This document shows positions 16,574 to 25,615 of a stretch of 49,356 nt of DNA, piece after piece (the first letter of the stretch is position 1; the number at the start of each line of letters is the position of its first letter). The notes under the pieces were generated by a model, which worked only from the letters and a program-made list of their open reading frames with translations, was not told where the DNA came from and ran no database searches. The stretch comes from Bacillota bacterium (GTDB taxonomy: Bacteria > Bacillota > Sulfobacillia > Sulfobacillales > JAIMBI01), in NCBI GenBank assembly GCA_021795575.1, contig JAJYPH010000007.1:1-49356 (forward strand), in the 5' to 3' direction. Both the position numbers and the translations under genes were made by a program.

Positions 16574-16601
16574 AATCGGGGCCGCTTGAGCGGCCCCGAT
16601 T
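16574..16601 (-). terminator. Terminator of tRNA-Pro
   Basis: A perfect 12-bp stem (AATCGGGGCCGC/GCGGCCCCGATT) with a TTGA loop, followed on the minus strand by TTGTTTT. It begins 4 bp past the tRNA 3' end. Confidence 0.8.
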
Positions 16602-16605
16602 CACG

Positions 16606-16682
16606 TGGTCGGAGAGACAGGATTCGAACCTGCGACCTCCTGCTCCCGAAGCAGGCGCGCTACCAAGCTGCGCTACTCCCCG
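16606..16682 (-). tRNA. tRNA-Pro (anticodon CGG), CCA encoded
   Basis: Minus strand. Acceptor CGGGGAG pairs with CTCTCCG (one G-U). The anticodon stem CCTGC/GCAGG encloses TTCGGGA, giving CGG. T arm CAGGTTCGAATCCTG is normal. Single-gene transcript between its own promoter and terminator. Confidence 0.95.
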
Positions 16683-16693
16683 ATGACAAGCTG

Positions 16694-16722
16694 AGTATAG
16701 CGCAAGTGGGTCCGCGGCGCAA
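16694..16722 (-). promoter_or_regulatory. Promoter of tRNA-Pro
   Basis: On the minus strand TTGCGC (16717-16722), a 17-bp spacer and TATACT (16694-16699), 11 nt ahead of the tRNA. Confidence 0.7.
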
Positions 16723-16879
16723 TTGGAGGCGAAGTGATGTGAGGACGCTGCGGGGCCGCCCCGTTTGTTCGTAACGCTGGCTCGGCCGTGGCGAAGAGGC
16801 CTACAATGAGTGGCACGAGACGCGGGCAAGATCGGCGCGCGAGGCAGCGGCCGGTTGGCGCCCCAGGGAGGCAGGCGCC

Positions 16880-17671
16880 ATGACCGTCAATGCAGGGGAA
16901 CCGCTGGTGCTCCGCGACGATACGCTGGCGGACGAGCACATCGTACGGTTGACGTTGAACCATCCGGCGAAGCGCAACGCGCTGTCCGCGGCGATGCTCC
17001 GCGCCCTCGCGGACGCCGTCGCCCGCGTGGCGCCGGACGAGGCGAGCGTCATCATCATCCGGGCCGCCGGGCCGGCCTTCAGTGCCGGGCACGACCTGAA
17101 CGAAATTTTGCGCGGGACGGACGCCGAGGTGGCGGGGGTGTTCGCAGCCTGCGAACAGGCCATGCAGGCCATTCGGCAGGCGCCGCAGATTGTGGTGGCG
17201 GAGGTGGAGGGCATTGCGACGGCGGCGGGCTGTCAGCTGGTGGCCACCTGCGACTTGGCGGTGGCGGCGTCGTCGGCACGGTTTGCCACGCCCGGCGTCC
17301 GCATCGGCTATTTCTGCGTCAGTCCGGGGGTCGCGCTGTCCCGCAACGTGGGCCTGAAGGCGGCGGCGGCCATGCTGTTCACCGGGGAGCCCGTGACGGC
17401 TGCCGAGGCGCTGGCGGCCGGTTTGGTCAATCGCGTGGTGTCGGCGGAAGCCGTCGAGGACGCGACCCTGGCGCTGGCGCGCAGCATCAGTCGGTTCAGC
17501 CGACATGTGCTGGCCCACGGCAAACGGCACTTCTACAGCCAGCTCGCGATGTCTTACGACGACGCGGTCCGCTACGCCAGCGGCATCATGGCGGAGCAGC
17601 GGGCCATGCCCGATGCTCGCGAGGGGATGGCGGCGTTTTTGGCGAAACGGGATCCCAGGTGGCTGCCCTAA
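16880..17671 (+). CDS. Enoyl-CoA hydratase/isomerase (crotonase) family protein, atypical active site
   Basis: 263 residues with the crotonase fold: LNHPAKRNALS, the CoA/oxyanion segment AGPAFSAGHDLNEI (~65-77), then GIATAAGCQLVATCDLAVAASSARFATPGVRIG. In true hydratases the two catalytic glutamates fall in GGCE and in F.PE. Here these positions are Q (AGCQ) and G (ATPGV). It is therefore closer to the ECHDC3-like branch and may not hydrate enoyl-CoA. Start ATG with GGGAGGCAGGCGCC upstream. Monocistronic. Confidence 0.9.
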   Translation: MTVNAGEPLVLRDDTLADEHIVRLTLNHPAKRNALSAAMLRALADAVARVAPDEASVIIIRAAGPAFSAGHDLNEILRGTDAEVAGVFAACEQAMQAIRQAPQIVVAEVEGIATAAGCQLVATCDLAVAASSARFATPGVRIGYFCVSPGVALSRNVGLKAAAAMLFTGEPVTAAEALAAGLVNRVVSAEAVEDATLALARSISRFSRHVLAHGKRHFYSQLAMSYDDAVRYASGIMAEQRAMPDAREGMAAFLAKRDPRWLP

Positions 17672-17772
17672 GCGGGCCCGTGCAAATATTTCGCGGTTTC
17701 TGGCCCGGAATCTCCCCCAGGACGTTTCAAAAATTCTGGACACGTGCTATGGTGCACGCGTAGGAGGGCCGA

Positions 17773-17815
17773 GCTTTAGCCGACGTTTAGCCAACGGTTA
17801 AGAAACGTTTAGGCC
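17773..17815 (+). promoter_or_regulatory. Four direct repeats with 11-bp phasing upstream of solute-binding protein gene
   Basis: TTTAG, TTTAG, GTTAA and TTTAG begin at 17775, 17786, 17797 and 17808, exactly 11 bp apart. Tandem half-sites one helical turn apart are the usual target of OmpR/PhoB-family response regulators. The array lies ~170 bp before the start of the lipoprotein gene. No clear -10/-35 pair could be assigned. Confidence 0.5.
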
Positions 17816-17980
17816 GTCTGCTCCTATCCCGCCTCTCATCTGACCCGCTGGCGACATGAGATGCGTCACCTTGGGATGGTGGCGGGCCTTGCCCTACAGA
17901 CTTCGGAGACGGGATTCGGAATTCGCATCTGGGTTCCCATGAGCCGCGCCGCGGCGGAGGTCAACAACGGAGGTGGATGC

Positions 17981-19750
17981 GTGCGCGCGATAGTCAACCC
18001 CCGCTGGGTGCGATGGGGCATGCTGGCGGTGGGATCTTTGGGGCTCATTCTGGCAGGGTGCGGAAGCTCACCAACCCCCTCGGCGACTACGGTGAAAAGT
18101 GTGACGCTGGTGGGAGGGGTGGCGACGGAGCCCACGTGGTGGTTCCCCGTGGACCCGGTGTCGTACAACTCAACGTCCAACGACGTCACCGGCCAGATGT
18201 GGAAGGGCTTGTTTCACATCTCCAAAAACGACACCATCAACTTTAGCCGCTCCATAGCGTCCAGCATCACGCCCAGCAACCATGACACGGTCTTTACGAT
18301 AAAATTTAATCCCAAGTGGCATTGGTCCAACGGGACGCCGGTGACCGCTTACGACAGCGCGTTTACGTGGCAGATTTACAAGGCGTCCAGCGTCTCGTCC
18401 GCTCCGTGGGAAAACAGCAGCGTGGGCGGGACCAGCTTCGACCGGATCCAGTCGGTGGTGGCGAAAAACGCGACCACGCTGGTGGTGACCATCACCCAGC
18501 CGTCCAACCCCGTGTGGGTGGAGCTGAACGTGCTGGGCTACCCCACGCCGGTGCCGGTGAAAATCTGGAACCACTACCCGGATCCCTCGAACCCGAACCT
18601 GGTCAACCCCGCCGACATGACCAAGGAGCTCAATTGGCTGCTGAAGGTGGGTCGGACACCGATGGCTCCTCAGTTCCGGGTCGTGGACGGGCCGTATGAC
18701 GTCACCAAGTTTGTCAACGACAACTACTGGGTGATGAGCGCCAATCCGAAGTACGACGGACACCAGCCGGCCATCAAGACGCTGGTGTACCAGTACGAGA
18801 CCTCGTCGGTGCGCGTGTATGTCGGCCTCAAAAGCGGCTTGCTGGCCGAGGCGTCGCTGCCCTCCGCCTACACGGCGGATGCCCACTCCCTCTCCGGGTA
18901 TCGGGCGGCCAATGCCGGGTACGTCATCAGCTACAACCTGCTGCAGCCCAACTTTCACAGCAATGCGCCGGTCATCGGCGGGCTGTTCAACAAGCTGTAC
19001 TTTCGGCAGGCGATGCAGATGGGCATCAACCAAGCCCAGATTGCGAAAGTCCTGTACCATGGCTTTGCGATTCCGGGGTGCACCGTGGTGGCGCAGAAGC
19101 CCACCAATCCGTATTACGACACGCATGTGCACTGCTACCCGTACAACCCGGCGGCCGGCAAGAAGCTGTTGGAGCAGCACGGGTGGCATCTCAACAGCAA
19201 CGGCGTGATGACCCGCAACGGCGTCACGCTCGCGTTCAACTTCCTGGTGATGTCGGGGTCCACGACGGACACGAACATCGTGCAGTACCTGAAGCAGAGC
19301 TGGGCGCAGGAGGGCATTGACGTCACCCTGACTCAGCAGCCGTTCTCTCAGCTGATCAACCTCATCACCAACCCGCAGAACACGGGCAAGTGGGACTTGG
19401 CGTGGTGGGGCGCCGGCTGGTACGAAGGAGAGGGCTATCCCAGCACCAGCCTCTACCTGACGGGAGCCACCAACAACTTTGGCGGCTTCTCGAGCAAAAC
19501 CATGGACCGGCTGGCCACGGCGGTGTACGCGCCGGGCACTCCGGCCCAGGCACAGCAGCGGCTGGACGCATACGAAGAGTACGCGGCCATCAACCTGCCA
19601 GTCCTGATGATGCCGGAGTACGTGGGAGTGGGCAGCCCCGCCCCGTACCGGATCATCAAAAATGGCCTGCACGGGGTGTCGAAGTACCATTCCCCCGTCA
19701 ATGGCGGATCCGAGCCGTGGCGGTGGACGGTGACGTCCCCGTCGGTTTAG
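17981..19750 (+). CDS. ABC transporter family 5 solute-binding lipoprotein (oligopeptide/dipeptide type)
   Basis: 589 residues. Lipoprotein signal LGLILAGCGSS puts the lipidated cysteine at residue 27. The mature part has the SBP_bac_5 pattern: ATEPTWWFPVDP, MWKGLFH, VFTIKFNPKWHWSNGTPVTAYDSAFTWQ, and later FRQAMQMGINQAQIAKVLYHG. It captures peptides, nickel or other solutes for an ABC importer. No permease or ATPase is next to it, so it works with a distant or shared importer. The GTG at 17981 is preferred (CGGAGGTGG upstream; correct signal peptide); the track's 17861 start would mask the signal. Confidence 0.93.
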   Translation: MRAIVNPRWVRWGMLAVGSLGLILAGCGSSPTPSATTVKSVTLVGGVATEPTWWFPVDPVSYNSTSNDVTGQMWKGLFHISKNDTINFSRSIASSITPSNHDTVFTIKFNPKWHWSNGTPVTAYDSAFTWQIYKASSVSSAPWENSSVGGTSFDRIQSVVAKNATTLVVTITQPSNPVWVELNVLGYPTPVPVKIWNHYPDPSNPNLVNPADMTKELNWLLKVGRTPMAPQFRVVDGPYDVTKFVNDNYWVMSANPKYDGHQPAIKTLVYQYETSSVRVYVGLKSGLLAEASLPSAYTADAHSLSGYRAANAGYVISYNLLQPNFHSNAPVIGGLFNKLYFRQAMQMGINQAQIAKVLYHGFAIPGCTVVAQKPTNPYYDTHVHCYPYNPAAGKKLLEQHGWHLNSNGVMTRNGVTLAFNFLVMSGSTTDTNIVQYLKQSWAQEGIDVTLTQQPFSQLINLITNPQNTGKWDLAWWGAGWYEGEGYPSTSLYLTGATNNFGGFSSKTMDRLATAVYAPGTPAQAQQRLDAYEEYAAINLPVLMMPEYVGVGSPAPYRIIKNGLHGVSKYHSPVNGGSEPWRWTVTSPSV

Positions 19751-19758
19751 CGGCCACC

Positions 19759-19794
19759 AGCAGAGCCGGGCGCCTGAGTGCGCCCGGCTCTGCT
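19759..19794 (+). terminator. Strong hairpin after the solute-binding protein gene
   Basis: A perfect 15-bp inverted repeat (AGCAGAGCCGGGCGC and its complement) with a 6-nt loop, 9 bp past the stop codon. There is no T-run, so it may act as an mRNA 3' stabiliser as much as a terminator. Confidence 0.7.
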
Positions 19795-19868
19795 GTCGCT
19801 AGCGGCAGCAGGGATCGGGCGGGCAAACGGGAATCAGGCAGTGACCCACAACGACGGGAGGGCGACCG

Positions 19869-22800
19869 ATGAGCGATGGGCTGAAGGACCACGAGACCGG
19901 CGGAGTGCGCCGGGCCATAGAGAACCAGGCATCGTGGCGCCAGCTGGGACCGTTTCGGGGGGGACGGGTGGTGGCGGTGGCGGGGGATCCCCGCGACCCC
20001 GCCGCCTTTTACTTTGGCGGCGCGGCCGGCGGCGTGTTCAAGACCCAGGATGGTGGGGCCACGTGGGGCAACGTGTCGGACGGGTTTTTTCGCGCCGCCT
20101 CGGTGGGCGCGCTGGCCGTGTCGGAGGCGGAGCCGTCGGTGGTGTATGCCGGCATGGGCGAGGCCTGCATCCGCGGCAACGTGGTGGCGGGCGACGGCGT
20201 GTGGCGCTCCCCGGACGGCGGCGCCACCTGGGAGCACCGCGGGCTGTCCGCGACCCAACATATTGCGCGGGTGCGAGTGCATCCCCACCACGCGGATTGG
20301 GTGTATGCCGCCGTGCTGGGACACCCGTACGGGGCGCATCCCGACCGCGGCGTGTTTCGCAGCCGCGATGGCGGGCGGCACTGGGACAAAATCCTGTACC
20401 GGGACGACCACAGTGGCGCGGCGGATCTGGCCATGGATCCCCGGCGCCCCAGCCTGTTGTACGCGACCCTTTGGGACGCACACCGCACGCCGTGGTCGCT
20501 CTCCAGCGGCGGGCCGGGCAGCGGCCTCTTTAAAAGTGTGGACGGCGGCGACACGTGGGTCGACTTGACCCACCGGCCCGGCCTCCCCGAGGGAGTGCTG
20601 GGCCGCATGGGCGTGGCGGTGTCGCCCGGCACCGACGTCGTGTGGGTGATGGTCGAAGCGGCGGCCGGGGGACTCTATCGGTCGGACGACGGCGGCGGGC
20701 ACTTTCAACGGGTCAGCGACCATCCTGACCTGATGCAGCGGCCGTGGTACTACATGCACGTGTTTGCCGACCCCACCGACGTGGACACGGTTTATGTCCT
20801 GAACCTGCGCATGTGGCGGTCCAAAGATGGAGGACGGCACTTTACGGCCATTCCCACCCCGCACGGGGACAACCACGATCTGTGGATCGACCCCGACCGT
20901 CCCGGCCGGTGGATCGAGGGCAACGACGGCGGGGCCTCCGTGTCCTACAACGGGGGGCGCACCTGGAGCCTCCCGTACAATCAGCCGACGGGGCAGTTCT
21001 ACCACGTCACCACGGACCGGGCGTACCCGTTCCGGATTTACGGCGCTCAGCAGGACAACAGCACGATCTCCCTGCCCAGCTTTTCGGACAAGGGAGCCAT
21101 TATGGCCGGTGATACCTATCCGGTGGGCGGAGGCGAGAGCGGCTACATCGCGGTGCGCCCCGACCAGCCCCACATCGTGTTTGCCGGAAACTACGCGTCC
21201 CGCCTGACGCGCTACGACCACCGTTCCCACCAGCAGGTGGACATCACCGTGTGGCCCGAGGACCCCATTGGCTACGGCGCGGGGGACCTCCGGTACCGCT
21301 TCCAGTGGACGTTCCCCGTCCTGCTGTCGCCCCACAATCCGGGCTGCCTCTACACGTGCGGCAACCACGTGTTTCGGAGCTTGGACGGGGGTCAGCACTG
21401 GGAGGTGCGGAGCCCCGACCTGACGCGGGGCGATCCCAAGACACTGGGGTCGTCCGGAGGCCCCATCACGCAAGACAACGTCAGCACCGAATACTACGGG
21501 ACGATCTTTGCCTTCGCCGAGTCGGCGTGCCAGCCCGGTGTGCTCTGGGCCGGGTCGGATGATGGCCGAGTGCACGTGTCCACCAACAACGGGGACACGT
21601 GGGAAGACGTGACACCGGCGGATCTCCCGGACTGGGCGCTCGTCAGCGTCATTGAGCCGTCGCCGCACGCCGGCCAGACGGCCTACGTGGTGGCCACGCG
21701 GTACAAGCTGGATGACCGGGCGCCCTACGTGTATCGGACGGACAACGTCGGGGAGACGTGGCGGCGGGTGGACCAGAGCCTCCCGGCCGACGACTTTGCG
21801 CGGGTGGTGCGGGAGGACCCGCGTTGCCCGGGCCTGTTGTACCTGGGGTCCGAGTCCGGGCTTTACGTCTCGTATGACGGCGGCACCGACTGGCGTCGGC
21901 TCGGGGGACGGTTCCCCGTCACGCCCGTGCACGACCTTGCCGTGCATGACGACAGCTTGGTGGTGGCAACCCACGGTCGAGGCTTCTGGGTACTGGACGA
22001 CCTTACGCTGTTCCGGACGGCACAAGGACTGGGGGCCGAGAACCAAGAGGCTCGCCTGTTCGCGCCGCCCGTCGCCGTACGGCGACACTCCGGCCGGCCC
22101 ATGCGCGCGGAGCCGGCCGGCGGATTTCACACGTATCGGCAGGCGGCCGGGGAGATGGTGGTGGGAGAGGCGGGGACCGACGGGTTTTCCCCCGCCACGG
22201 CCGGCGAGAATCCTCCCGAGGGTGCCGTGCTCTTCTACTACCTGCCCGCGGCTCCCGAGGAACCGGTGCACATCACGATTCGGACACTTGCGGGACAAGT
22301 GCTCCGTGAAGTGGCGAGTGACGACGAGAGTGACTGGGGACGGTCGCTCAAACCGCACACGGGCCTCAACCAGGCTGTGTGGGACCTCAGGGTGGCCCGG
22401 GGGGTGGATCTGCCGGGGGCGCTCCTGTCAGGGTACTGGGGAGGCAGCACGATCGGTCCGGAGGTGCCGCCGGGACAGTATCAGGTCGAGGTCACGAGCG
22501 GCGCGGTGCGGCTGGCTGGCGCCGTCACGGTTCGCCTGGATCCGCGCGTCGAGGGGGTCACGCAGGAGGACGTGGAGGCCCAGTACGCGCTGTTGCTGGC
22601 CATTCGCGACAAACTGTCCGCCGTGCACCGGGCGGTCAGGCGGGCGCGAGGGGTGCGCGCCCGCCTGGCGGAGCAGGCTCAGGAGGTGGATACGACTGGG
22701 CAGGCCGCCCTGGCCGGCGACGCTCGAGCCATGGCGGCCCGCGTCCTGGCGATTGAGGGGGAGCTGCACCAGGCCAAGAGCCGGGGGCGGGCTGATTCGT

Positions 22801-23036
22801 TCAACTACCCGCCGAAGGTCAACAGCAAGCTGGCCTCGTTGCAGTCGACGGTGGCGTTTGGTCTCTCGCGACCACCCCAGCAGTGCTACGACGTGTTCCA
22901 GCGGCTGACGAAGGAGGCCGACGGCTACCTGGGGGCGCTGGAGCAGTTGTTGGCGGACCACGTGGTCCCGCTGTCGCGTCGGCTGACGGCAGCGGCAGCG
23001 CCGGTCGGGACGCCGGGGGCGGCCCCGGAGGGGTAG
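19869..23036 (+). CDS. Large Asp-box (BNR/sortilin-like) beta-propeller protein
   Basis: 1055 residues with at least eight Asp-box hairpins of the form S/T-x-D-G-G-x-x-W (KTQDGGATWG, RSPDGGATWE, RSRDGGRHWD, KSVDGGDTWV, RSLDGGQHWE, VSYDGGTDWRR), spread over ~700 residues and forming one or two beta-propellers. A C-terminal ~250 residues hold a beta-sandwich-like part and helical segments (VHRAVRRARGVRARLAEQAQEV). No signal peptide is visible, although relatives are often secreted. Databases usually label such proteins glycosyl hydrolase or VPS10/sortilin-like without activity data; I make no enzymatic claim. ATG start with GACGGGAGGG upstream. Monocistronic, behind the hairpin. Confidence 0.9.
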   Translation: MSDGLKDHETGGVRRAIENQASWRQLGPFRGGRVVAVAGDPRDPAAFYFGGAAGGVFKTQDGGATWGNVSDGFFRAASVGALAVSEAEPSVVYAGMGEACIRGNVVAGDGVWRSPDGGATWEHRGLSATQHIARVRVHPHHADWVYAAVLGHPYGAHPDRGVFRSRDGGRHWDKILYRDDHSGAADLAMDPRRPSLLYATLWDAHRTPWSLSSGGPGSGLFKSVDGGDTWVDLTHRPGLPEGVLGRMGVAVSPGTDVVWVMVEAAAGGLYRSDDGGGHFQRVSDHPDLMQRPWYYMHVFADPTDVDTVYVLNLRMWRSKDGGRHFTAIPTPHGDNHDLWIDPDRPGRWIEGNDGGASVSYNGGRTWSLPYNQPTGQFYHVTTDRAYPFRIYGAQQDNSTISLPSFSDKGAIMAGDTYPVGGGESGYIAVRPDQPHIVFAGNYASRLTRYDHRSHQQVDITVWPEDPIGYGAGDLRYRFQWTFPVLLSPHNPGCLYTCGNHVFRSLDGGQHWEVRSPDLTRGDPKTLGSSGGPITQDNVSTEYYGTIFAFAESACQPGVLWAGSDDGRVHVSTNNGDTWEDVTPADLPDWALVSVIEPSPHAGQTAYVVATRYKLDDRAPYVYRTDNVGETWRRVDQSLPADDFARVVREDPRCPGLLYLGSESGLYVSYDGGTDWRRLGGRFPVTPVHDLAVHDDSLVVATHGRGFWVLDDLTLFRTAQGLGAENQEARLFAPPVAVRRHSGRPMRAEPAGGFHTYRQAAGEMVVGEAGTDGFSPATAGENPPEGAVLFYYLPAAPEEPVHITIRTLAGQVLREVASDDESDWGRSLKPHTGLNQAVWDLRVARGVDLPGALLSGYWGGSTIGPEVPPGQYQVEVTSGAVRLAGAVTVRLDPRVEGVTQEDVEAQYALLLAIRDKLSAVHRAVRRARGVRARLAEQAQEVDTTGQAALAGDARAMAARVLAIEGELHQAKSRGRADSFNYPPKVNSKLASLQSTVAFGLSRPPQQCYDVFQRLTKEADGYLGALEQLLADHVVPLSRRLTAAAAPVGTPGAAPEG

Positions 23037-23175
23037 ATCCTGGGCAAGGGGACCGCACACGACCCGACACGCGAAGTTCCGGAGCTGGAGGACCGGCAGT
23101 CCGCGCCGGCGGGAGGATGGGCCCCGCCTGCTCGTCCTCTGGCACGTTTGGCCGCCGGTGATTCGGGCTGTGGGG

Positions 23176-23205
23176 CGGCGGCGCTGGTCAACCGGAACGC
23201 CGCCG
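23176..23205. terminator. Possible bidirectional hairpin between convergent genes
   Basis: CGGCGGCG pairs with CGCCGCCG across a 14-nt loop, midway between two converging genes. No T-run; weak evidence. Confidence 0.3.
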
Positions 23206-23222
23206 TCCCCCGCCGAGTCCCG

Positions 23223-23966
23223 TCAGGAGCCGGTGTGGGTGCCAAGCGCCGTGAGCCCGTACCCGTAAAGGTCCAGCTCACAAACCGACCGAAATCCGAG
23301 GCGCTCGCAGACCGGTGCCGAGGTGATGTTCACCGGCTGGATGACGGCGGTCGAGCAGCCGTGTGCGGCGCCGGCTCGGAGACGGGCGGCCACCATGGCC
23401 GTGTAGATGCCCCGGTGGCGAAACTCGTCCAGCGTGGCGGAACCGCCCAGCAGCATGACGCGGCCGTCTGGGTGATAGAGGGTTTCCGACCACCCGACGG
23501 GGTCGGGCCGGCCTTCCACGTACGCCAGACAAACCTCGGCCGCCTCGCCGAACGCCATATAGAACCGATTGACGGCTCTCATGTCCTCGGGGGTCATCCC
23601 AAACCCAAACGAGCGTGCCATCATATCCTCGTGCGGGTCGATGGCGTCCCACGGGGTGCGCTCGACTCGGACCGTGGCGGGCGCGGCGAGCGGGCGCGCA
23701 ATGTCCTCCATGACTATGCCCCACATGGCCTGGCTGTCCTCGCGGCCGAGCCCGTCGCGGACGAGCCGGTCCCGCAGGTCCGGTGGCGAGCTGGTGGGAC
23801 CCACGGCCCAGTCCATCACACGGCCCGCCTGCTCATAGGCCGACGGCCCGCGCAATGGTGGCATCAGCGTCGTCGGGGCCGAGCCGGGCTAGCCCCACCA
23901 AACTCAGGAGCGGAGACTGCCACGGCGTGCAACGGACGCGCAGCCCCGGCACATCCAAGGGCCACA
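23223..23966 (-). pseudogene. GNAT N-acetyltransferase with 5' frameshift
   Basis: The main frame (213 residues from an ATG at 23864) holds a complete GNAT core: MLLGGSATLDEFRHRGIYTAMVAARL (acetyl-CoA loop) and VNITSAPVCERLGFRSV. Family members have extra sequence before YEQAGRVMDWAVGP. On the minus strand a different frame from ATG 23966 encodes LLSLVGLARLGPDDADATIARAVGL and stops exactly where the second frame begins. Joining them by a 1-nt shift near 23850 gives a continuous ~245-residue protein. The core might still be translated from the internal ATG. It is a frameshifted gene or a sequencing error. Confidence 0.65.
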
Positions 23967-24183
23967 TCTCGGGAGACGGGCGCACACTTCATCCGATGCC
24001 CGCGAAGGTTTCGTCGAGGCGCAGCGCCTGGCCGGAGATCGTGGGCGCCGGATCCGGGAAGCCCAGTGTCTGGGTCCAGTGTAAGTGGGCGGGATCCTCT
24101 ACGCAATGCCCGGCCGCTCTGGAGTCCGTCGCCCCCGGGCGCATCGCCGGCCACATGCGGGAGCGATCCGCTACACTGGAGAC

Positions 24184-25578
24184 ATGACCGTCCTGAGACG
24201 AATGCGTGTGTGGCTGGCCATCGTAGTGGTGCGTGCGCTGGTGGCCATCCTGCGGGGCCTGTCCCGCGGCGGCGGCGCCCTGCCCGGCCGCCTAGCGCTG
24301 GCCATCGCGCCGGGGCTCTTGGGGGAGTTGGGCCAGCGGCTGCCGCGGGGCGTGGTGATGGTCACCGGCACCAATGGCAAAACCACCAGTGCGCACCTGC
24401 TGGACGAGGTGCTGACCGGGTCGGGATTCCGCGTCCTGCGCAACCACAGTGGAGCGAACTTGGCCAGCGGATTGGCCACCGCCCTGGCGCTGAACGGCGG
24501 GGCGGACGTGGGCATCCTGGAAACCGACGAGGCCACCGTGCCGCGGGTGGCGCCGGCGCTGCGGCCCACGGTGATGGCGGTGTCCAACTTCTTTCGCGAT
24601 CAGCTGGACCGCTACGGGGAGCTAACCACCACCGTCGGCCACGTGCAGCGCGGCTTGCCGCACTTGGCCCCCTCCGGCGTGGCCGTGCTGAACGCCGATG
24701 ACCCCAACGTGGCGGGCCTGGCGGCGTCGGCCCCCCGGGTCGTGTACTTCGGCCTGACGGGAGCCGGCCGGTCAGCCGCTGAGCGTGGAGAGGAGGGCGC
24801 GGACGCCCGGCGCTGCCCTCGGTGCGGGGAGGCGTTGAGGTACGACATGTACCAATACGCCCATCTGGGGTCCTACGCGTGCGCGGCGTGCGGGTTTCAG
24901 CGCCCTCCGCTGGATTTGGCGGTCACCGTGCACCACCACCCGGAGGGGCAGGAACTGGAGATGGACTGGCACGGCGAACGTTGGCGCGTCGGGCTGTCAC
25001 TGCCGGGCACGTACAATGCCTACAATGCGACCCTGGCGGCGGCGGTCGCGCTGACGTTGGGGGTGCCGCCCGACGGCGTGGCCAGGGGTCTTGGCCAGGC
25101 GCGCGCGTCGTTCGGCCGCATGGAGGCGCTGGCGTGGCGCGGCGTGGATCTGCGACTGGCCCTGGTGAAAAATCCGACGGGATTCAACCAGGTGCTGGAG
25201 ACGCTGGCGGACGACCCCCGCCCCAAAGACGCCGTGATGCTGGTCAATGACCGATATGCCGACGGGCGCGACGTGTCGTGGCTATGGGATGTGGACTTCG
25301 AGGGACTGGTCCCACGCACCGGGATCGACCGGATCTGGACCGGGGGGACGCGGGGACGGGACATGGCCGTGCGCCTGAAGTACGCCGGGCTGCCCACGGA
25401 CCGGGTCGCGGTGGTACCCGGGCCGCCGGCCGCGGTGCTGGCCGCGGCGGTGGGGGCCCCCGACGGCCGGGCGGGGCACGGGCGCCGGCTGTATGTCCTG
25501 CCCACCTACACGGCCCTCTTGGCGGTACGGCAAGGTTTGGCGGCGGAAGGAGTGGTGCGCCATTTCCGAGAAGGGTAA
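24184..25578 (+). CDS. murT: MurT, Mur-ligase-like subunit of lipid II isoglutaminyl synthase
   Basis: 464 residues. A hydrophobic N-terminal helix, ATP-binding GTNGKTTSAHLL at about 61-72, the inserted zinc ribbon CPRCGEALRYD...YACAACG (~210-240) and the C-terminal DUF1727 with LVKNPTGFNQVLETL and NDRYADGRDVSWLWDVDFE. MurT activates the D-Glu carboxylate of lipid II for amidation by the glutaminase GatD. GatD, normally the adjacent gene, is missing; the next gene is selB. The ATG at 24184 is chosen over the track's 24085 because of GGAG just upstream and the normal N-terminus. Confidence 0.92.
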   Translation: MTVLRRMRVWLAIVVVRALVAILRGLSRGGGALPGRLALAIAPGLLGELGQRLPRGVVMVTGTNGKTTSAHLLDEVLTGSGFRVLRNHSGANLASGLATALALNGGADVGILETDEATVPRVAPALRPTVMAVSNFFRDQLDRYGELTTTVGHVQRGLPHLAPSGVAVLNADDPNVAGLAASAPRVVYFGLTGAGRSAAERGEEGADARRCPRCGEALRYDMYQYAHLGSYACAACGFQRPPLDLAVTVHHHPEGQELEMDWHGERWRVGLSLPGTYNAYNATLAAAVALTLGVPPDGVARGLGQARASFGRMEALAWRGVDLRLALVKNPTGFNQVLETLADDPRPKDAVMLVNDRYADGRDVSWLWDVDFEGLVPRTGIDRIWTGGTRGRDMAVRLKYAGLPTDRVAVVPGPPAAVLAAAVGAPDGRAGHGRRLYVLPTYTALLAVRQGLAAEGVVRHFREG

Positions 25579-25615
25579 TCGTCCCGGGGGGCAGCGGACC
25601 GCCGGGGCTCGGCCG

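Noticed and set aside
19698-22358. 886-codon minus-strand ORF
   Set aside because: Exactly antisense to the Asp-box propeller gene; composition is His/Arg/Pro-rich as expected for a shadow in GC-rich DNA, and there is no motif or RBS.
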